Below are positions 1 to 13,000 of a DNA stretch of 64,000 nucleotides, one piece after another (the stretch's first letter is position 1; each line of letters starts with the position of its first letter). The stretch comes from Zonotrichia leucophrys gambelii. Lineage: Eukaryota; Chordata; Aves; Passeriformes; Passerellidae. The stretch spans positions 55,275,585 to 55,339,584 of the forward strand of contig NC_088170.1 in assembly GCF_028769735.1 (NCBI RefSeq). Reading direction: 5' to 3'. Both the position numbers and the translations under genes were made by a program. The notes under the pieces were generated by a model, which was given only the letters and a program-made list of their open reading frames with translations, had not been told where the DNA came from and made no database searches.

Positions 1-3000
1 CGTGCTTGGGTATGTCTCTTTTTCTACAGATGCTACTTAAAACCCCTTGTTGCACTCCTGAATATGTCTTAGACTTCTGGAATATATAGGCTGCCCTGGA
101 CATATGAATAAGGGGAACAGAATTCTGCCCCTACTTTCTTTTCACAAGCCAAGAAATCCCAAGCAGCTCCTGCTTGTGGCTCAGTGAGCCTCCTTTAGTC
201 ATGAGTGACCCTCTGCACATGCATCAATGCCCAAAACATGTCCTTGTGACTGAACGTTTTGTCTGGGTTGAATGATGCACGACAGGGAAGAAGATACCAG
301 TCATGATCAGTCGCTGTGTGGAAGAAGCAAGTGATTGTGGTTCAGTTAGTCAACATTATGGGACAGACCATGAAACATTTCTGTGGGTCCATCCTTAAGA
401 AAGAAATGTCATTACAGCAATCCCACATGATCAGGAAGATGAGATCACAGATAAGTGTCTTATTACACGAAGCAAAAGTATTCTAAGAGCTGTCAGTTTC
501 TTTTTTAAAGGCATTTATCTGACCTTTGTTATCTTCCAAGCTTGTTTTCACATTTATAAGAATGACAAATAGTAACATCAGACCCTAAGACTATTTCAAA
601 AGTGACTGAGCTATTTGAGAGATACTTCTGGGTTAAATCAGAGTAAAAGGCTTGCTCCAATCATAGGTGTGGAACAGAAGTTGTTGGTTCATAAAACAGT
701 TACTCAGATGAAATGCAATGAACCTGAGAGGGAAATAAGCTTCAGGTGAAGACAGGGATCAAGCTATAGTGTTGACAGTGTCATTAGTGAATCCATTTTA
801 GCGGGTCACACTGTTCCTGTGCTGGTCATCAGAGTACCATTTTGGTGTTCATAATCTAATGCAACAAATCAGCTTCAGGAACCACTGATAGCAAACTTAT
901 TTTTAATAAAATATTTTATGCTTTAGGACTTTACGCCTTTCATCACGGTAAGATTTTTGCTGCTGAGAATTCACAGGTTTCTTTTTCTCATCATAGATTC
1001 TCCCAGATTTGAAAAAATATAGAAGAGATCTGAAAGAGTTCAGCTGCTGACAGTATCAAGCCCTTGGTTCCTCTGGTTTGTCTGGGTATGTGAGGAGGAG
1101 GTTCTCAAGACAGAAGGAAGAGATATCACCATGTTTTAGCAGTTACAAGAAAGTACATCAAAGTTAAGGGGATAGGTCCTAAAATATTAACTATAGTCCA
1201 GATGGCCTGCGTGGGTGAAACTTGAGAATGTTTAATGAGAAATCACACAAAACTCAGATGCTATAGAAACAAGAGACAAAACAGAAAAAGAGGAAAATGT
1301 ATTACTGACTCTGCCAGACATGCTAGGCAACATTTCATAAATATCAGATGGAAGAAGCCATGATCAATCTTTCCCTTGAGGTCAGGAATAACATGCCATA
1401 TAGAACAGGACTGGTGCACAACTGACATTGCATGTTTTGAGTTTCTGCTGTAGAAGGATACTTGTATATTGTCCTCATACTAGGTCTTGGCTTGGGCTAA
1501 GAGTTTCTTGGGTATCAGTGTATCAGGGTTAATTAGCAAGGAATAGTTTGTGTTTCTCTGACACTGGACATTTTTCACTAATTAATCAGAAATGAAAAAA
1601 AAAAAAAAAGGCACTTTTTTTTCCCCTCAAGTAGGAGCAGAAATCTGGTCTGTGTAGGAGACAATGTGGGTGTACTCTACAGATTCTGTAAGATTCACAA
1701 GGACCACTGTGGGAATGACAACATAGGCAGGAAAGTACTACTGAAAAACAACCTTGCAAGGTAAAAGTATGTTTGTCCCAGCAGTCACAAGCCTTTTGAA
1801 AGCTTAGCTGCAATTCTTTTCCATATGAAATTATTAACTCTGATCACAAAATCTTTTATCACTCCTAGACTCAATAGGTATAAAAGCAGTTAAAAACTAT
1901 TAAAAACTATTTTGAATAATTTTGTTTAAGAAAAAAAAATCCAAAAAATTAAACTTCCATTTAAAAGTTACATATTTAATTTTTAATTTTGCATTCCAGA
2001 AGTAGTAATATGCAATAGGATATGAACTGTTTTGAAAAGTAGACAAAAATTCCAATAGAGAAATAAAAACCTGGTCTGCAAATATTGTCCTATTCACCTC
2101 TGGGCATTTAAAAGCCCAACTTACAATTTTGTTGGTCTCATTGACTACAGCAAATCTTTTCTGAAGCCATGTAGGTATTAAATGCCTTATAAGGAAAAAT
2201 GAATCTGGATGTCACAGATTATTTCTTTGATATTTTAAAAATCATGTTCCCTGGTTTTATTTTGTTTTTGTTGGTTTTTATTAAAAAATAAAGAAACCAC
2301 AGCAAAAAATACACAAAAACCCCCAACTGCATGCTATGCAACTTCTAAAGATAAGATGACATTTTCATCTTCCTAGCAAAAAATTATTTCAAGCAAAGAT
2401 ATTAACAAGAAAACAGCTGCCTTTCTAATTAGTACATTTGATGCTTAGCTTCTATTCATTACAGCACAGACAGGGAACACTTTGATCTAAATGTTTTAAT
2501 CAGCTTTAAGTAGCATCAGGCCCCAATAATTTAAGAATTATATATGTATTTAAATGAACATATATATGTATACACAAATAAATGCATATAAATATATATA
2601 TATATATATTTATGAGCACCTAAAAATTGATCGGATCAAGACATTCCCTTATAACACATCAGCAGGAATTGAGAACATTATAATTGCTATGGATAGGCCA
2701 TATAAAAATGCCTGAACTCTAATGTTAATGAGAAACATCGTGATAGAACTGAAGTTTCTTTTGGATTCTGAAAGTAAAAATATTTAAAAAAAAAAGTAAA
2801 TATACTTAAATATCAAAAAATAAGAGAAAATTCTAAGTTGTAGCAAATATCATTAATTGTTCATCTGACTGTTGATTTAACATTTGGGCATTTATTCCTG
2901 AATCTCCTCCCTTTCCTTTTAAAAATTCCATACCAACACACCATCTGAATAAAAGGTAGGGGTCAGGAGGGTTTACTTTTTTACAATATATGCACCATCA

Positions 3001-6000
3001 AGTCTTTACATTTACTCCAATAAAGTGTGCTTAATTAACCAACAGTACTTATTCTTCATGCAGACTTACAAAATGCAGAACAGCTATATCAATGTGTAAT
3101 AGGAGACATTTTCACCATAATTTTCTACTTAAAGGTGCACTTACATTGATATCTGATTACACTAGTGTTTTTCTATAAATAGCAGAGTATCTGCATATTC
3201 CCCCAACAAGCTCTGCTCCTGGGAATTTTCATTCAAAATCTGGCATGACTGTAAGTCAGAGCTCTGACATCTGGAGCACTTTGGGCTACCTCCAAATGGA
3301 AAAAAAAAAATCAATATTTGCCAGAGAGCATCTTTTTCAAAGATGGACCAACTAACCTTGGCCAAAACCATATAAACTGAAATTGAGCACCTTGCCATCA
3401 AAATTAAGAGTGACTTGAAAATAATGCTGTCACTCCTAGCAATGACACTGCTTTGCTCTCTTTTTAGATATACAATAGCATGACAGGCCAAAATGACACA
3501 AACTCTGTATGGGCAAAACTGACAATAATTATAAGTAGACATAATTCAGAAGCTAGAGATTTAGACCTTTATAACGTCAATGAAGAAAGAAATACATTTT
3601 CATTTAAAGCCTCATACATCGTTTGATCAGAAAATAGTGCCAAGATTCATCAAAAGCTGTCAATTGCCATTTGCTGGGCTAATTCAAGACAATCATGCAC
3701 TTAAATATACATTTTTTGTTTTACAGAAATCCTGCTGATTCTCCTGAGACCATTATAACTGGCTTATTTCCCAGACATATCTGTAAAGGGTACTTGGCTC
3801 ACAGAAAATATAACATATAGTATCCTAAAGTGAAAAATATGGTAGAACACTTTTGTCTGTCAAATTTGTGAGTTAAGGGAAAGAACTGTTCCAATCTCAA
3901 GATTCGAAAGGTAAACTGAACTCTTGGCTAAGTCCTTAAAGCTTAAAAAAAGACATGTAAAAAAAAGCTCCTTGGTCCTTTTGCCAAATAAATATAATGA
4001 TTTATTGTCAATTAAATCCTTGCTTTTTATTATCTATAATATAATTTATGACTGGTCAACTGTACAAACAATAACTGTAGTTCTCACAGTTTGGTTCCTA
4101 GTGCAACAAGGCACAGAGTCTGATTTAATATCTAAAGCACTGGCTAACTGCCACACTTTACCTTAAACATAGCTCACAACTACCACCCAGAAACTGAGAA
4201 GGATGTTATTCACTGAGACTCTACAGACAGGATAAGGTACTCATATCTGTAAAACACTTTCAGTCACAGAAAGAGATAAGGGGACGAAGGATATAATTAG
4301 TATATCAGTATCTGAAAGCAGTATGGCCGTTAGCACAGCAGAGTTATTAAATTTTATAACATCAGAGAAGCACTTAGCTGAATTGTATGAATCTGCAGGT
4401 TCTGGTTACTGTCTCAAAGCACAATGTGAACCTGTTCACAGATTCAGGTCTATTTTTAATCAGATGATGAGTAAAGAACTACTCAAATAGTTTTTTGGGT
4501 TTCTTTCTTTCTATATTTTTTCTTCCTAAGGAACCATTCAAAAGACTGTCTTCTTTGCTAGATTGCAGTTCCAAATTCTCCCCTGCTCCTTCCAATGTTC
4601 CTGGCTGCACTGTGGTGCATCTACATAAGAAAGATTCAGTGTTCATTTTCTCCCTTTTGTCCTTATCTCTAGACTAGAGACCAAGTAGATTTCAATTCCT
4701 ACACTGAAAAGAGGGCAGAACACGAGTTTCTTGCCTTAACAGTAATTATTTTCTATTAGGTCTAACCACTAAGTCTATGGGTTCAATTCATTAATCCCAG
4801 CATGCCATGTTTAGATTCCTCAGTGTATTGAGCGCTGATGGACCTGGTCAGGCTCCAATGATCATGGATACCTGCCTATATTTCCTCACCAAGTACTGTA
4901 TCTCCTAGTAGGAAGACAGGTGGGCAGCTGTGGGAACTACCGCACATAGGAATAAATTGCAGCAGATGAGCCACTTCCTTGAAAAAATTCAATTTTGTAC
5001 AATCTTCTGCCTTACAGGTATTATGTGACAAAATTCTGCACAGGGAGAAGTAGAGCAGAATACTTGACTTCTGATAAATTGACTCAGTAGAAGTTTGGAC
5101 AGCCCCAAACCTCAGAGGTTCCTAGAACTATTAGTCCCCAGGCAGCTAACTTGCAAAACAATGCTCAAACTCCATGAAACCTCCGACAGATTGGGTCCTG
5201 ATTTTCACTTTGAGTCCTCTGTGGTATTGATACAAAAACATGGCTGGTGCATTTTTCTCCTATTCTAGTTTTTTAGAAAACAGCTTTTGGATCCAGTGCT
5301 TTGTGCAGAAGCCCAGAGTACCAATATGCACAGGATCACTTCAGAATTAAACAAGGGAGCTTGCACTTAGAGGATATCAAACATGCTTAACCTCAAAGCA
5401 GCACTAAATATCTCCATTTTGCCACAGTAGCCAGACCTTGGGGTGCATGCAGAAGTGAAATTATATGCCTCTGAGTAACGTTACTGGGAAAGAATATGTT
5501 GTTTATAAAATTACAATGACAAAGATACGAGGCAGACCACGTATTGAACACCATCTTGGATTTAAGACTCATTAATAAAACAGGAACAGCATGAACACAA
5601 ATATATTGCACTAGAGTATTCAAGTAGAAATTGGCTCCATTCAAGAAAGCCTATTTCCCTTTTTTCTGTCTGATAATCTGTTTCCATTTATATTTGTGCC
5701 TTAATCAGCACACCAAATGTATTGGCAAGCATTTTTGAGCTCACCTTTTGACCTCACTGTCAGAAAACTCTCACCTCAATATCAACCACGGGCAATATTC
5801 CTCAGGAATTATCAAAAATAAGTCAGAGTAGATAAAGTTGAGTGGGTTCTAGTCCCCATGGGCTTTAAACTGCTTATGAAAATGATCCTGGACATTTTGA
5901 ATGCTTTGGCATAGTAGAACTTTTATTCAGTAAATATCAGTCAGGTGCCTTCCAATGGAAATATGATAAATACAGCATCACAAGACTCGAATGAATGTCT

Positions 6001-7369
6001 ACTCTAGGGACAAGGAATGCTGACAGGCTTTTCACATGAGGGAGCAGATATTCTACTGCACAATTCTTCATCCTCACTATTCACCAGTGTCACTCTCCAT
6101 GTTGTCTTTGAAGGATGCCTCCACCAAAGATGTTTCTCACAAAGAATTAATTCTGAAGGAGACCTAGTTTCCCTTTCTTAAAAGAGTTAAGTTGCTTTGG
6201 AGTTACAGTAGGATGCAGAGCAGAAATCAGTAATGCCACTCTGCAGATGTCTTTTTTAACAATGTTTCACTGTAGGCATGCTGGACTAACTAGAATGCCT
6301 AAGGTCAGACCTTCCCTTAGAGCTCAGCCAGATGCTCTCAACAAACTCTATAAGATGTTCTGGAAACACTGATATGTGAAAACAAAAATGATAGAAACTT
6401 TCATAAATGTATCAAACTGTCAGAGGACTGCACTAATGCATACTCTGTGATATTGATAGTATGATCCTGACGTTTTTTAGCTCTAAAAAAACTCATATAT
6501 TTTTAGTACTTTTTGTGTATTACCTGTACTCATGAAAAATGAATACTTGAAAATACAAAGGAAAGGGACAATAAAAAGAAGTGCTGCCAATTTCTTGTTC
6601 TGTCTTTTCAAACATATATATTTTAAAATTCCCTAACCTCTGGTTCATTCCACTGGACTGTATGTAGCATCTAAGATCTTATTTTGCATTGCAATATCAA
6701 CCAGCAGTGGGTGATACTACACAAAAGGAGGTGAGTATTGTTCTGTCTCATAGAGCTGCCTGAAGTAAAGTATTGGCTGTTTGTGGTCCACCCCAGAGTC
6801 ACAAGGAGTTCATGTGTTTGTGGCACAGCTCCTCTTATAGCACCTTCCAGCTTCACACAGCTTTCCCTCTCACTGAGGCCTGTTTCATACCGCAACACAG
6901 CCAATCCCCAATTTATTTCTGAAGCTAATTTGGGCCCCGTACTGCCCATCGGTTTAATGCCCATGAAGTATACTAAATATCCCCACTCAGCAGGACAGAT
7001 AGGGGATGATTGAAAAAAAACCCTATGACCCAGAAAAACACCTTCACTCTAGCCACTGCATCAGCCCATGGTTGGTTACAGGGAAGCAAATGGAAGTCAT
7101 ATAACTCCTTATGAAAAATTAAAGCCATAAAAGGTGCATGACTGACTGACCACTAAGACAAGCTTAAAAAATCCTAAAAAGGAAAAAAAATCCCAAATTT
7201 AAAACCTTCTCCTATGATTTAAAAACCTATTATCTTAGTTTCAGAGGCACGCTAATCCATTTCTTTTCCTCTTGGAAAGAAGAAAGGTGAAATTTAAGGC
7301 ATTTTTTGTGGGTGAGTAGCTATCAAGGGCAGCAGATGCACCAAAAGTTTCTTAGTGGTTTTGGATATG
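1..7369. other. Non-coding left end of the window
   Basis: AT-rich DNA with homopolymer A/T runs (for example near 1594-1622) and no recognised exon. A GC-richer patch at about 6740-7010 is open on both strands for more than 85 codons but has no familiar domain. I cannot say whether this end is still TAFA5 intron, TAFA5 3' UTR or intergenic DNA. Confidence 0.45.
2592..2609. repeat. (AT)9 microsatellite
   Basis: A short uninterrupted alternating AT run inside a longer AT-rich segment (about 2530-2612) with ATATATGTATAC words. Confidence 0.9.
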
Positions 7370-7662
7370 GTGGGGGATCAGTCTCTTCTCCCAAATAACA
7401 ACTGACAGGATGAGAGAAAATGGCTTTAAGTTGCATCTGGGGAGGTTTATATAAGATGTTGGGGAAAATTTCTTCACCGGATGGGTTTCAGGCATTGGAG
7501 AAGGCTGCCCAGAGAAAAAGTTCAGTCACCAGTCCTGGAGGCATTTAAATGATGTGTAGATGCAGCACTTAAAGACATGGTTTAGTGGTGGACTTGGCTG
7601 TTCTGGCTTATGGTTGGACTCAAAGAACGTTTTCAGTTTTAATGATTCTAAGTTTCTATGAT
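7370..7662 (+). mobile_element. CR1 LINE 3' end, plus strand
   Basis: CR1 3' end words occur in order: TCTCTTCTCCCAAATAACAA, then GAGAAAATGGCTTTAAGTTG, then AAAATTTCTTCACCGGATGG, then AGGCTGCCCAGAG, then CAGTCACCAGTCCTGGAGGC, then CACTTAAAGACATGGTTTAG, TGGTGGACTTGGCTG, GGTTGGACTC, and the terminal AATGATTCTAAGTTTCTATG. Only about 290 bp of the 3' end is present, so the copy is strongly 5'-truncated and non-coding. Confidence 0.93.
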
Positions 7663-9917
7663 CCCTGATGATCATCAGAATAACTTGGGCCAAACTTCCT
7701 TGCTCCTATTAAAAAATCAGCCAACCTTCAGTTGCAGGTGGAAATAAATGAGATGCCAAGATGGCATCCAATGGTTGTCCATTGATTCTTGTACCAGTGA
7801 GGAGCTGTGTGTTGAGCTTCCTGGCCATATATGAAGTTTTGTTGATTGTGACTTTGGCTGTAAATGTGGAAAGGTTCTGTACAAACATGTTGTCATGTGC
7901 TATACACTGAAGGATCAAGATCTACAAAACCTTCTATTGGCAGAGTAATATGTACAATATTGACATCAGTAAAATTCATGGCAGCAACCTAAGGATATGT
8001 CACTATTAAGAAGGTTTTTTTTGGTATCCACAAACAGTGACTACAGTGCCTATTACCATTACTGTTGATTAAAAATTCAGGAAAAAGATATTATAAATAT
8101 TCCTTTTAAAAATCAATTTCACAGAGAAAATGCATTCGTTCTATAAAATAAGCCGTCCAAATATTCTTCTTATACTTTCTAAGACTTTCATGTTTTCTGG
8201 ATTTAATTTTGGGTTCTATCTTAGACAAAGATCATCCCCACTCATTCTTGGGTATTTTTTCTGTCAGAATTAAAAAATGCTATTGTGAGTTATATTTCTG
8301 GAGAAAATAAATAACTGTGTCATTCTTAGTGATGGTATCGCCACAACATTTTCAGGCACTTTGAACAGCACTCCCGAAGATTATAACGTATTTCCATTCC
8401 ACTGTTTACTCATGGCCTAAACAGAAAACTTCAGTTGCCATTCAAAAGGCAGAATTTTTTAACTTTCTAAAGCATTGGAACTATATACACACATCATATT
8501 CAAGTTTGAATACAAAGATAATTTTTTTAATAACTTTTTTGGTGCTCCTAATATGTTAAGAAAACACCAAAAAAAATCTAAACCACCTTCACAAATCTAA
8601 ACAACATTAGCATGCAATAAATTCTTTTCTGTACATCAGTTGATTTCATCTCTCTTCATTGCTTCTCTCATGCTTTGTCACGCAAGTGGAACAGTGAGAT
8701 AAATCAACTGTTTATTTGCTTTATTGCATAAATCTCACAACAATAAAACAGAATTGATCACATAAGGAAGTTCGAGATGGGTTTCAGTGAATCCTTGAGA
8801 CACTGTAAATTAATCATGCAAGTTGAAATTGTATTTCCCAAGGGAAATATATTTTAATAGATATTTTCCAAACATTTTCCTTCTTTAATATATTTATAAA
8901 TTTTGTTACTACTCTTGTTTTTTTCTAAGATGATTAAACCATTATTTTTCCCTAGTCTTGTGTGTTGAAAAACAAGTCATGAAAATCTCTTTATTACTTA
9001 CAAAAATATGCAACAAAATAACAGGGAAATTTAAAATGAAGGCATGTATATATCTTCAGCAGCAATTATGTATTCCTAGCCTTTGTCTAGACCAAAATAG
9101 ATGGCACTGCAAGAGGATCCATAAAAATGGAAAGCGACACTATATGTAGCATGTAATGCTACCCTGAGACAAGTTTTAATGAAATGAAAGAAAATTGAAC
9201 TAGTCAATTCATCCTTTGCATTACTTGATACTGTCCATAAAGTCGCATTTTAAATAATTAAAAACTTATTTTTAATTAATACAAGTGAATTTCAAAGCTG
9301 CTTGATTTATAATACTAGAAAATATAGTTTTAATTCGCATTTGGAAAGTATCGAATAATGATTTTATGCGCAAGAATATAATTTAAAACAGGACTGCTAC
9401 TAGCTCACAAATAGCTACTGCCTGAATGTTGCCAGTACATGATCATCTTCATTGCCACATCTTCCTTTCTCAGGGACCTGAACTGTGAAAGTGCAGTCTC
9501 TGCTTGCTCTTGAGATCCTGTACTAAAACCTTCCAATGTCTACTGATTTGTGCAAATCATAATAATTTTGTTCTAAAAGAGAAGACTGAAAAGAAAACAT
9601 GAACACTTTTATACTTGTCCCCACAATGGAAATTGACATCAACAAAAGGAGGGAACTGGGTTAAACTATGACAGGAAATTAAAGCAGTTTCCCTACCCCC
9701 AGTCTTAAACAAATTGTTAAATCTGCCTAGTTTATTATGGAAATACAAGATTAAAACATCTGAAAACAGTGATAGACAAAGTAACATTAATTCCTTTGAT
9801 AGTCCAAACATATGTGATGGTTTTAATTTGTTCAAAGTCTAATAGCTCTACAGTAATAACAGACACATCTCCTTGGCTCTTAACCATCAGCCATTAAAAG
9901 GAAGTCTGGTGAAAATA
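7663..9917. other. Non-coding stretch, nothing recognised
   Basis: AT-rich DNA after the CR1 3' end. No exon-like conserved frame or named repeat is seen. Confidence 0.5.
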
Positions 9918-10001
9918 GTTGTTGTTGTTGCTGTTGCTAATAATAATAATAATATTAATAATAATAATAGCAATAATAACAATAATAACAAATATTATTA
10001 T
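9918..10001. repeat. Compound microsatellite (GTT)n then (TAA)n
   Basis: GTTGTTGTTGTTGCTGTTGC is followed by about 20 TAA-type triplets with AAC and TAGC interruptions, ending at AATATTATTATT. Confidence 0.97.
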
Positions 10002-13000
10002 TTTCCTTTCTAACAAATAGCTGGCTGGTAAATTTGGGCTGCAACACAATACTGTCACATAGTCAAAGTCATCATAAGGCTGATTCACCGGGAAGTGGTT
10101 TATGTGAATGGAAATCATGCATGATTTTTGGCATGGAACAAGGCCAGCAAACTTTGTACCTGATTTCAGAGTACAAACTAAGGACTACTTGTGACCAGTG
10201 ATATGGATAGGGTGAAATCTAGGACACTTTTGAGACAAACTAGTAACCCCATGGAAAATAACACTGATCTTTGCTGCACAGGGTTGTTGCTGCCAGTAGG
10301 ATTCCTACAGGATCCTGTAACAAAAACATTATCTTTATGCTTCCACAATGTGGGGGTTTTTTTCTGTGTTATTGAAAGGAAATCCAAACAGATTAAGGAT
10401 ATGGAAATGTTTGTTGCAGTATTTTCTCTTGTTACCATAATTTGAAGTGAGTGATCCCTCACCATCTTCAGACAAAAGAGGGCACATGTAAAATAAAGCA
10501 AAAGGATGAAACAGGGCAATTGATTGTAGTAGTAAAGCCATTGTTAATCTGCTAACTCTTTCACTTTGATTAGTAAGTTTTCTAGATGTAGAAATAAAGG
10601 TGTGGTTTCATTATACTCTATGCCATAGTTCACTCCTAGTCTATTCAATTCTTCTCCAGCTTTCTTGCACCATACACAGTTGCTTATCCACTTGTTTCAA
10701 ATCTAATTATGGTGCAATCAAAGAAGGAAGTGGAACAGTTCAATGATCTGATAGAAAATTAACTCATTAAAAAAGGGGAAAAAAGACTTTCTGTCAGAGC
10801 AGTGAGCTCAACTGATTTATGCACACAACTGCTCGTTGCAAGAAATGGACATGAATTTCCAGCCAGGCCTGGAAAAGCCTACTTTTCAGGGGCAATGTAT
10901 AGCTGTACTGCATCAGGTACAATCTCACAGTAAATCCTGAGAAAGATAAAAATAAGGCTAATGACTAGGTGTGATATGATAGGAAAACTTAGTGATTAGA
11001 AGTTGTCTTGATGCTTTGACATATGGAAAATATAATGACTGCTTCTATAGAGACTTGGAATACACAGGACTCAAAGTAGACCATTTTATCAGGTCTGTAG
11101 GTCTGCCATATTTGAACTGGGCTAAGAACCATAACTTTATGCAGAAGCTTTTACTATATTTGAACTATTTATCATATGATTTCAAACAATGCCTTTTCCA
11201 TGACAACTGTGGTTCTCATCTTCCCAGAGATCAGCCAGCTATATGCAGACTACTTAACGTTTCACAGTATAATCATTACTTAACTGATATTAACTCAACT
11301 CTACAAAGCTAAGTGGTCTTCTTAGCTTTTACTTATCTCCTTTCTTTTCTTTATCCGGCAGATTGCTTCCCACAGATTTGAAACTGAAAGTTTTGAAGAC
11401 GAGTAACATCTCATGTCATATGTGTACAAGAGCTGAAATAACAGTTGCTAATCATTTTAGATTATTTCTATATAAATCTGTGTTGATTTTGTTTGTATTA
11501 ATAGGAAAAGCAACAGCAGATACCAAGGTTCAAGAAGGTAATTTGTAATTTTATAAAGGATTCACAAGTCATCCACCATCTATGCAACATGTTCCAAATA
11601 AAATTTAATGATAAAGAGAGGTGTTGGCCTTCAGCCCTTTTTATTTAATGAGCTAACATTGCTTCACTTTCATGGCCAGCTCTGAGAACATTTTGATTTA
11701 AGGTAGAAAAAATTGGATTAAATGTTTACAGTTAAAGCTGGAAAATCTTTCTTCAGAGACATACTAAGCATATCCAGCTCCTAGCTAAAGAACTTTGAAT
11801 CTATTTTCTTATCAGAGGTCAAGCTTGTCAGCTATTTTTGCAATGGCTCAACCTGTACTGCAGTTTCCACAGCACCGGGAAAGAAAGGATTAGTGAATAA
11901 CCTCTTTCCACTATGGAGATCAAGAGTTAAAACACTCTCACAGTTACCTCTGAAGTTCCCTCAGATTATGATCAATGAGTTCATTCTATTTTCCTGATGG
12001 CTCTTCAGTTCCCCCCCTACAGGTTGAGCTAAGAGAAGCCCATAGTTTCTATGCTCTAAAGAAAACCAATTTCCAAGTAGTTTGATGGTTACTTGGTTTT
12101 GCTGTACAGCACACCCCACTTTACCCAAGATATCTGGGTAAACACACCAGACGAATACAAGCAGCAAAAAGGAATGGAACATGGCTGATCAAGCATGAAA
12201 ATGAACATTTCTTCCCTTAAAAGTATTTGTATTATCTTTACATTCAAAAGAGGCATTTCTATTGGAAAGAACTCTTGTCCTGACAAAGCAATAAATACAG
12301 TTAAGAATACATCACATAACCTTTAGCAAAGTTCATTACTAGTCTTACTACAAGGAATTAATATTATGAAATAGGAATATGAATGACCATTTCCATTCTT
12401 CTTTTGATTTTCTTAGCACAAAAACTTGGTATTACCTGTGGAGGAGATGCTTTTTAATACAAGTAATCAGTTTACTACTCATACTATTTGGGGAGTAGTA
12501 TATATTTACAGAAGAATTTACTGTCATATCACCTAAAGACACTAATTTTTTGCCTGTTAGTTGAAACATTTCACTTGTACCTTCTTCCAAAAAAAGGAAA
12601 CTGCTTTTAAAAGAAACTTTAAATGAGAACTTTGGCTCTAAGTTTACTCACTGAGTTTACTCACTGAGTAGCTTCACTACTATGAAACTAGCTTCCATGC
12701 ATACAAGATCAACTATATTTTCCTTCCATGCCACAAAATATTGTTCTTTAAAAAATACATTGTTCTTAATTCAGCAGCTGCTTCGGGCTGTAAAAATTTA
12801 GAAACTATTCTACATTTTGAGACAGGATGGACTGGAATGGCACATGCCTTACATGAATGCCAGACATAGAAACACCAAAGAAAATACCTGAAGCACATTT
12901 GTGTTGCCAGTGCCAGTTTAAATAATTAAATCTTGTTGTTCCACCAAAAATGAAAAATATTGAGGATATTTTTGTTTGTTTTGTTTGCTGTCAGATGTCT

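Noticed and set aside
6155..6180. Minus-strand AACTAG followed by GTCTCCTTC, which would give Val-Ser after the TAFA5 exon
   Set aside because: There is no pyrimidine tract before it and the frame continues past Val-Ser for several codons. The match is too short to support a terminal exon.
9894..10118. Minus-strand frame with Ile/Asn repeats
   Set aside because: It is translation of the GTT/TAA microsatellite at 9918-10001.
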